A stretch of 64,000 bases of DNA from Pseudomonas lutea. GTDB taxonomy: Bacteria; Pseudomonadota; Gammaproteobacteria; Pseudomonadales; Pseudomonadaceae. Positions 60,059 through 64,000 of the stretch are shown piece by piece. The notes beneath the pieces are model-generated. The model made no database searches and was not told the DNA's origin. It saw only the letters and a list, made by a program, of their open reading frames with translations. Position 1 is the stretch's first letter. Each line of letters opens with the position of its first letter. Location of the stretch: assembly GCF_000759445.1 (NCBI RefSeq), contig NZ_JRMB01000001.1, positions 372,001 to 436,000 of the forward strand. The letters run 5' to 3'. A program made the translations under genes and the position numbers.

Positions 60059-61372
60059 ATGAAAGTGTTGAAAGGCCAGGACATTCTGGCACTGGGTTTC
60101 ATGACGTTCGCGTTGTTCGTGGGCGCCGGCAATATCATTTTCCCCCCGATCGTAGGCCTGCAGGCCGGGCCTAACGTGTGGATGGCCGCTCTGGGCTTTC
60201 TGGTCACGGCCGTGGGCCTGCCCGTGGTCACCGTGATCGCGCTGGCCAAGGTCGGCGGTGCCATGGACGCGTTGAGCAGTCCTATCGGCAAGGTGGCCGG
60301 GACGGTTCTGGCCGCAGTGTGCTATCTCTCGGTGGGGCCGTTGTTCGCAACGCCACGCACGGCCACTGTGTCTTTTGAAGTCGGTCTGGCGCCGCTGACG
60401 GGTGAAAGCCCGCTGGCGCTGTTCCTGTACAGCCTGGTTTATTTTGTCCTGGTGTTCTGGATTTCCCTGTATCCGGGCCGTCTGCTCGACACGGTAGGGC
60501 GCTTTCTGGCGCCACTGAAGATCATCGCGCTGGCCATCCTCGGCGTCGCAGCATTCGCCCTGCCTGCCGGCGACGTCGGTGTTGCCGAGCCCGCCTACGT
60601 GGCAGCGCCGTTCTCCCAGGGCTTCATCAATGGTTACCTGACCATGGACACCCTGGGCGCGCTGGTCTTCGGCATTGTCATCGTCAACGCAATTCGCTCG
60701 CGCGGTGTCGAGTCCCCACGGCTCATCACCCGTTACGCCATCATTGCCGGCCTGATCGCCGGTGTAGGCCTGGCGCTGGTTTACATCAGCCTGTTCCGTC
60801 TGGGCTCCGACAGCCATGCCATCGCCGCCGGCGCCAGCAATGGCGCAGCGGTGTTGCACGCTTATGTGCAGCATACCTTTGGCACATTGGGCAGCAGTTT
60901 TCTCGCCGTGTTGATCTCCCTGGCCTGTCTGGTTACAGCGGTTGGGCTGACCTGTGCCTGCGCCGAATATTTCAGCCGGGTGCTGCCGCTGTCCTACAAG
61001 ACCCTGGTGATCCTCCTGGCGGCGTTTTCGTTGCTGGTGTCCAACCTCGGTCTGACCAAACTGATCCAGTTCTCGATTCCAGTGCTGACGGCCATCTATC
61101 CGCCATGCATTGCGTTGGTGGCCTTGAGTTTCTGCAAGGATTTCTGGCGGGAGCAGGGTCGGATCGTCGCGCCGGTCATGCTGGTGGCGTTTCTGATTGG
61201 CGTGGTGGATGCAGTCAAGGGTTCCGCCTGGGGCGAACACCTGCCGGATGCGCTGGCGCATCTGCCGCTCAGTGAACAAGGCCTGGCCTGGTTGATCCCG
61301 TCGCTGATCACCTTGCTCGGCGCATTTTTGGTCGACCGACTGCTGGGAAAACGCAGCGAAGCACTGGCCTGA
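60059..61372 (+). CDS. brnQ: Branched-chain amino acid Na+/H+ symporter
   Basis: An inner-membrane LIVCS-family carrier that imports leucine, isoleucine and valine. The 437 residues have about twelve hydrophobic segments. They start with [33 protein letters not shown] and include [16 protein letters not shown] and [13 protein letters not shown], all typical of BrnQ. The ATG at 60059 gives MKVLKGQD as in the family, although its ribosome-binding site is weak; a GTG four codons earlier is also possible. A bidirectional terminator follows. Confidence 0.95.
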   Translation: MKVLKGQDILALGFMTFALFVGAGNIIFPPIVGLQAGPNVWMAALGFLVTAVGLPVVTVIALAKVGGAMDALSSPIGKVAGTVLAAVCYLSVGPLFATPRTATVSFEVGLAPLTGESPLALFLYSLVYFVLVFWISLYPGRLLDTVGRFLAPLKIIALAILGVAAFALPAGDVGVAEPAYVAAPFSQGFINGYLTMDTLGALVFGIVIVNAIRSRGVESPRLITRYAIIAGLIAGVGLALVYISLFRLGSDSHAIAAGASNGAAVLHAYVQHTFGTLGSSFLAVLISLACLVTAVGLTCACAEYFSRVLPLSYKTLVILLAAFSLLVSNLGLTKLIQFSIPVLTAIYPPCIALVALSFCKDFWREQGRIVAPVMLVAFLIGVVDAVKGSAWGEHLPDALAHLPLSEQGLAWLIPSLITLLGAFLVDRLLGKRSEALA

Positions 61373-61423
61373 TGCATATCGCGAACGGCGATGTCCGCCG
61401 CGCTGGTCATTCACTAAACGCAT

Positions 61424-61461
61424 AAAAAACAAAGCCCGCTAAATGCGGGCTTTGTTTTTTT
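61424..61461. terminator. Bidirectional terminator between brnQ and the small lipoprotein gene
   Basis: The perfect stem AAAAAACAAAGCCCGC / GCGGGCTTTGTTTTTT with a 5-base loop carries T-runs on both strands, serving the two convergent genes. Confidence 0.93.
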
Positions 61462-61474
61462 GAAACTTTGGAAA

Positions 61475-61726
61475 TTACGGCTTAGTTGCCGGTGCAGCCT
61501 GGTTTGCTTCTTTAGCGCGCTCTTGAGCGGCTTCAGCATTCTTTTGAGCGGCTTCCTGACTTTCTTTGGCAGCGTCGTTCACTTTGTCTTGTGCTTTTTG
61601 CATCGATTCCTGCGACTGCTCGGCAGCCTTGTTTGCATCTTGCTGTTTATCTTCGGATTTTTTGTCGCAGGCGGCGAGGCCCAGAGTGGCAGACAGCATC
61701 AGGGCAATAGCTAAAGATTTACGCAT
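61475..61726 (-). CDS. Small Ala/Gln/Glu-rich lipoprotein (hypothetical)
   Basis: An 83-residue lipoprotein: signal RKSLAIALMLSATLGLAAC with the lipobox Cys at about 20. A highly charged helical repeat-like region follows (AAEQSQESMQKAQDKV, AAKESQEAAQKNAEAAQE), probably coiled-coil. I do not recognise a named family. The ATG at 61726 follows AGGAG at a good distance; a longer open frame upstream is not supported by sequence or a ribosome-binding site. It may be a stress- or envelope-linked helical lipoprotein, but the function is unknown. Confidence 0.75.
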   Translation of the reverse strand: MRKSLAIALMLSATLGLAACDKKSEDKQQDANKAAEQSQESMQKAQDKVNDAAKESQEAAQKNAEAAQERAKEANQAAPATKP

Positions 61727-61940
61727 GGGGTGTTTCTCCTTATTGGTCATCAACGTGCCTTCGAGCACCCGGTTATAAGGATAGTTCCATATCGGGGCGG
61801 GATAAATAATATGGCTTTCACAGCGGCTCCTTCGCTCCGATAACACCCTTCGATTATTTGTGCAGGCAATGCAGCGATATTGAAGAGGGTTACGGGTGTG
61901 CTGTGCGCATGAAGATTGTTCGTCGAGCGCACCCGTGTCC

Positions 61941-61968
61941 CTTGAAATCGTCGTCCAAGCCCCCACCT
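61941..61968 (+). promoter_or_regulatory. Sigma32 promoter of htpG
   Basis: CTTGAAA (61941-61947) and CCCCACCT (61961-61968) are separated by 13 bases, as in the ibpA promoter. They lie about 85 bp before htpG. The rest of the 61727-62053 spacer shows nothing recognisable. Confidence 0.8.
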
Positions 61969-62053
61969 TGTTCACAACCCGTTGCTCGGAGCCGCTTTCG
62001 GCCTTCGGTGCAGCTACCCCCTATTTGTGTGGACTGATTGGAGTTTGATGACC

Positions 62054-63958
62054 ATGAGTGTGGAAACTCAAAAGGAAACCCTGGGCTTCCAGACCGAGGT
62101 GAAGCAACTGCTGCACCTCATGATCCATTCGCTGTATTCGAACAAGGAGATTTTCCTGCGTGAGCTGATCTCCAACGCGTCGGACGCGGTGGACAAGCTG
62201 CGTTTCGAAGCGCTGTCCAAGCCCGAGCTGCTGGAAGGCGGCGCCGAGCTGAAGATTCGCGTCAGCTTCGACAAGGATGCGCGCACGGTCACCCTGGAAG
62301 ACAACGGCATCGGCATGAGCCGTGAAGACGTCATCACCCACTTGGGGACCATTGCCAAGTCCGGCACCGCCGACTTCATGAAAAACCTCTCCGGTGACCA
62401 GAAGAAGGATTCCCACCTGATCGGTCAGTTCGGCGTCGGTTTCTACTCCGCGTTCATTGTTGCCGACCAGGTTGAAGTGTTCACCCGTCGCGCAGGCCTG
62501 CCGGCCCGCGAAGGCGTGCACTGGTCCTCGAAAGGCGAGGGCGAGTTCGAAGTGGCCACGGTGGAGAAAGCCGATCGCGGTACGCGCATTGTGCTGCGCC
62601 TCAAGAGCGCTGAAGACGAGTTTGCGGACGGGTATCGCCTGCGCAACATCATCAAGAAGTATTCCGATCACATCGCCCTGCCGATCGAACTGCCCAAAGA
62701 GCAGGCCGCGGTGGAAGGCGAAGCCGAGGTTGTGCAGGAGTGGGAAACCGTCAACCGCGCCAGCGCGCTATGGACCCGCCCACGCACCGAAGTCAAGGAC
62801 GAGGAATACCAGGAGTTCTACAAGCACATCGCTCACGACTTCGAGAATCCGTTGACGTGGAGCCATAACAAGGTCGAGGGCAAGCTGGAATACAGCTCCC
62901 TGCTCTATGTGCCGGCCCGTGCACCGTTCGATCTTTACCAGCGTGAAGCCCCGCGTGGCCTGAAGCTGTATGTGCAACGCGTGTTTGTGATGGACCAGGC
63001 CGAATCGTTCCTGCCTCTCTATCTGCGGTTCATCAAGGGTGTGGTCGATTCCAACGATCTGTCCCTGAACGTCTCGCGTGAAATCCTGCAGAAAGACCCG
63101 ATCATCGATTCGATGAAGTCTGCACTGACCAAGCGCGTGCTGGACATGCTGGAAAAACTGGCGAAGAACCAGCCTGAAGAATATAAAGGCTTCTGGAAAA
63201 ACTTCGGGCAGGTCTTGAAAGAAGGCCCGGCCGAAGACTTCGCCAACAAGGAAAAAATCGCCGGCCTGTTGCGTTTCGCGTCGACCTCCGACGACAGCGG
63301 CGAGCAGAGCGTTTCTTTGGCCGACTACCTGTCGCGTGCCAAGGAAGGCCAGGACAAAATCTACTACCTGACCGGTGAGAGCTACGCGCAGGTCAAGAAC
63401 AGTCCGCACCTTGAAGTCTTCCGCAAGAAGGGCATCGAAGTGCTGCTGCTGACCGACCGTATCGATGAGTGGCTGATGAGCTACCTGAGCGACTTCGACG
63501 GCAAAGGGTTTGTCGACGTTGCACGCGGCGACCTGGACCTTGGCAAGCTTGATTCCGAAGAAGACAAGAAGGCCCAGGAAGAGGTGGCAAAAGACAAGGA
63601 AGGCTTGATCGAGCGCTTGAAGACCGCACTGGGCGATGCCGTCAGCGAGGTCCGCGTTTCTCATCGCCTGACCGATTCGCCTGCAATTCTGGCGATCGGT
63701 GAGCAGGATCTGGGTCTGCAGATGCGTCAGATCCTGGAAGCGAGCGGTCAAAAGGTGCCGGACTCTAAGCCGATTTTCGAATTCAACCCGTCGCACCCGT
63801 TGATTGGCAAGCTGGACAACGAGCAGAACGAGGACCGTTTCGGCGATCTGTCGCACATCCTGTTCGACCAGGCTGCGCTGGCTGCGGGCGACAGCTTGAA
63901 AGATCCGGCCGCTTACGTGCGCCGTTTGAACAAGTTGTTGGTTGAGCTCTCGGTATAA
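62054..63958 (+). CDS. htpG: Hsp90-family chaperone HtpG
   Basis: An ATP-dependent cytosolic Hsp90 that remodels client proteins, often with DnaK. The 634 residues have the N-terminal GHKL ATPase domain ([44 protein letters not shown]), the middle domain ([40 protein letters not shown]) and the C-terminal dimerisation domain. The ATG at 62054 ([12 protein letters not shown]) gives the orthologue start; an ATG two codons earlier is closer to the GGAG. A sigma32 promoter lies upstream. Confidence 0.98.
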   Translation: MSVETQKETLGFQTEVKQLLHLMIHSLYSNKEIFLRELISNASDAVDKLRFEALSKPELLEGGAELKIRVSFDKDARTVTLEDNGIGMSREDVITHLGTIAKSGTADFMKNLSGDQKKDSHLIGQFGVGFYSAFIVADQVEVFTRRAGLPAREGVHWSSKGEGEFEVATVEKADRGTRIVLRLKSAEDEFADGYRLRNIIKKYSDHIALPIELPKEQAAVEGEAEVVQEWETVNRASALWTRPRTEVKDEEYQEFYKHIAHDFENPLTWSHNKVEGKLEYSSLLYVPARAPFDLYQREAPRGLKLYVQRVFVMDQAESFLPLYLRFIKGVVDSNDLSLNVSREILQKDPIIDSMKSALTKRVLDMLEKLAKNQPEEYKGFWKNFGQVLKEGPAEDFANKEKIAGLLRFASTSDDSGEQSVSLADYLSRAKEGQDKIYYLTGESYAQVKNSPHLEVFRKKGIEVLLLTDRIDEWLMSYLSDFDGKGFVDVARGDLDLGKLDSEEDKKAQEEVAKDKEGLIERLKTALGDAVSEVRVSHRLTDSPAILAIGEQDLGLQMRQILEASGQKVPDSKPIFEFNPSHPLIGKLDNEQNEDRFGDLSHILFDQAALAAGDSLKDPAAYVRRLNKLLVELSV

Positions 63959-63970
63959 CATTTGCGTCAC

Positions 63971-63999
63971 GACAGAACCCGCCTCGGCGGGTTTTGTCA
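63971..63999 (+). terminator. Terminator of htpG
   Basis: GACAGAACCCGCC / GGCGGGTTTTGTC with a 2-3 base loop; the T residues lie within the descending arm. Confidence 0.85.
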
Positions 64000-64000
64000 T

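Overview
This 64 kb window is a GC-rich chromosomal segment of a fluorescent-type Pseudomonas, plausibly in or near the P. syringae/P. fluorescens groups. The evidence is gene content and order (uvrB-gltX, leuCD-leuB-asd, etfD/etfBA, gltA/sdhCDAB-sucAB-lpdG-sucCD), an AlgP-like protein, a candidate PsrA box, and two abundant REP families that look typical of Pseudomonas. Species cannot be fixed from the sequence alone. Most genes are core metabolism or housekeeping; accessory DNA lies mainly in the Rhs region and the repeat-rich spacers.

Left part (1-16.2 kb): an MFS transporter, a small hydrophilic protein, an aromatic/aspartate-type aminotransferase and uvrB. Next comes a 7.5 kb minus-strand Rhs island with one intact PAAR-Rhs polymorphic toxin gene (1454 aa, HNH/Endonuclease VII-like tip), its likely immunity gene, a displaced second Rhs tip with its own likely immunity gene, two degenerate Rhs 5' remnants and a further orphan immunity-like gene. 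The order suggests a tandem row of rhs-immunity units reduced by internal deletions. gltX and a duplicated tRNA-Ala/tRNA-Glu cluster follow, with a textbook sigma70 promoter and a terminator.

Middle part (16.2-38.4 kb): a TetR regulator with a 28-bp near-perfect palindrome before its start, a thioesterase, dusC, and ibpA with a sigma32 promoter and a ROSE-like RNA thermometer. Then come a roughly 0.75 kb tandem array of REP doublets, a LysR regulator divergent from leuCD, leuB and asd, and a repeat-dense spacer that includes a 100-bp element with perfect 20-bp inverted ends. After an acyltransferase, a D-galactonate cluster (dgoK-dgoA-dgoD-dgoT) ends with an IclR regulator. It is followed by an AlgP-like protein without the usual long KPAA-type tail, and by a YahK-type alcohol dehydrogenase divergent from an AraC regulator.

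Right part (36.7-64 kb): electron-transfer flavoprotein genes (etfD divergent from etfBA, with a candidate PsrA box between them), a long compound hairpin, a putative envelope operon (solute-binding protein, DUF4398-like lipoprotein, OmpA-like lipoprotein), a MocR-type regulator and small exported proteins. The TCA block then runs from gltA (divergent) through sdhCDAB-sucAB-lpdG-sucCD, feeding electrons to ubiquinone through Sdh and, for acyl-CoA oxidation, through Etf/EtfD. The window closes with brnQ, a small lipoprotein gene and htpG, which has a second sigma32-type promoter.
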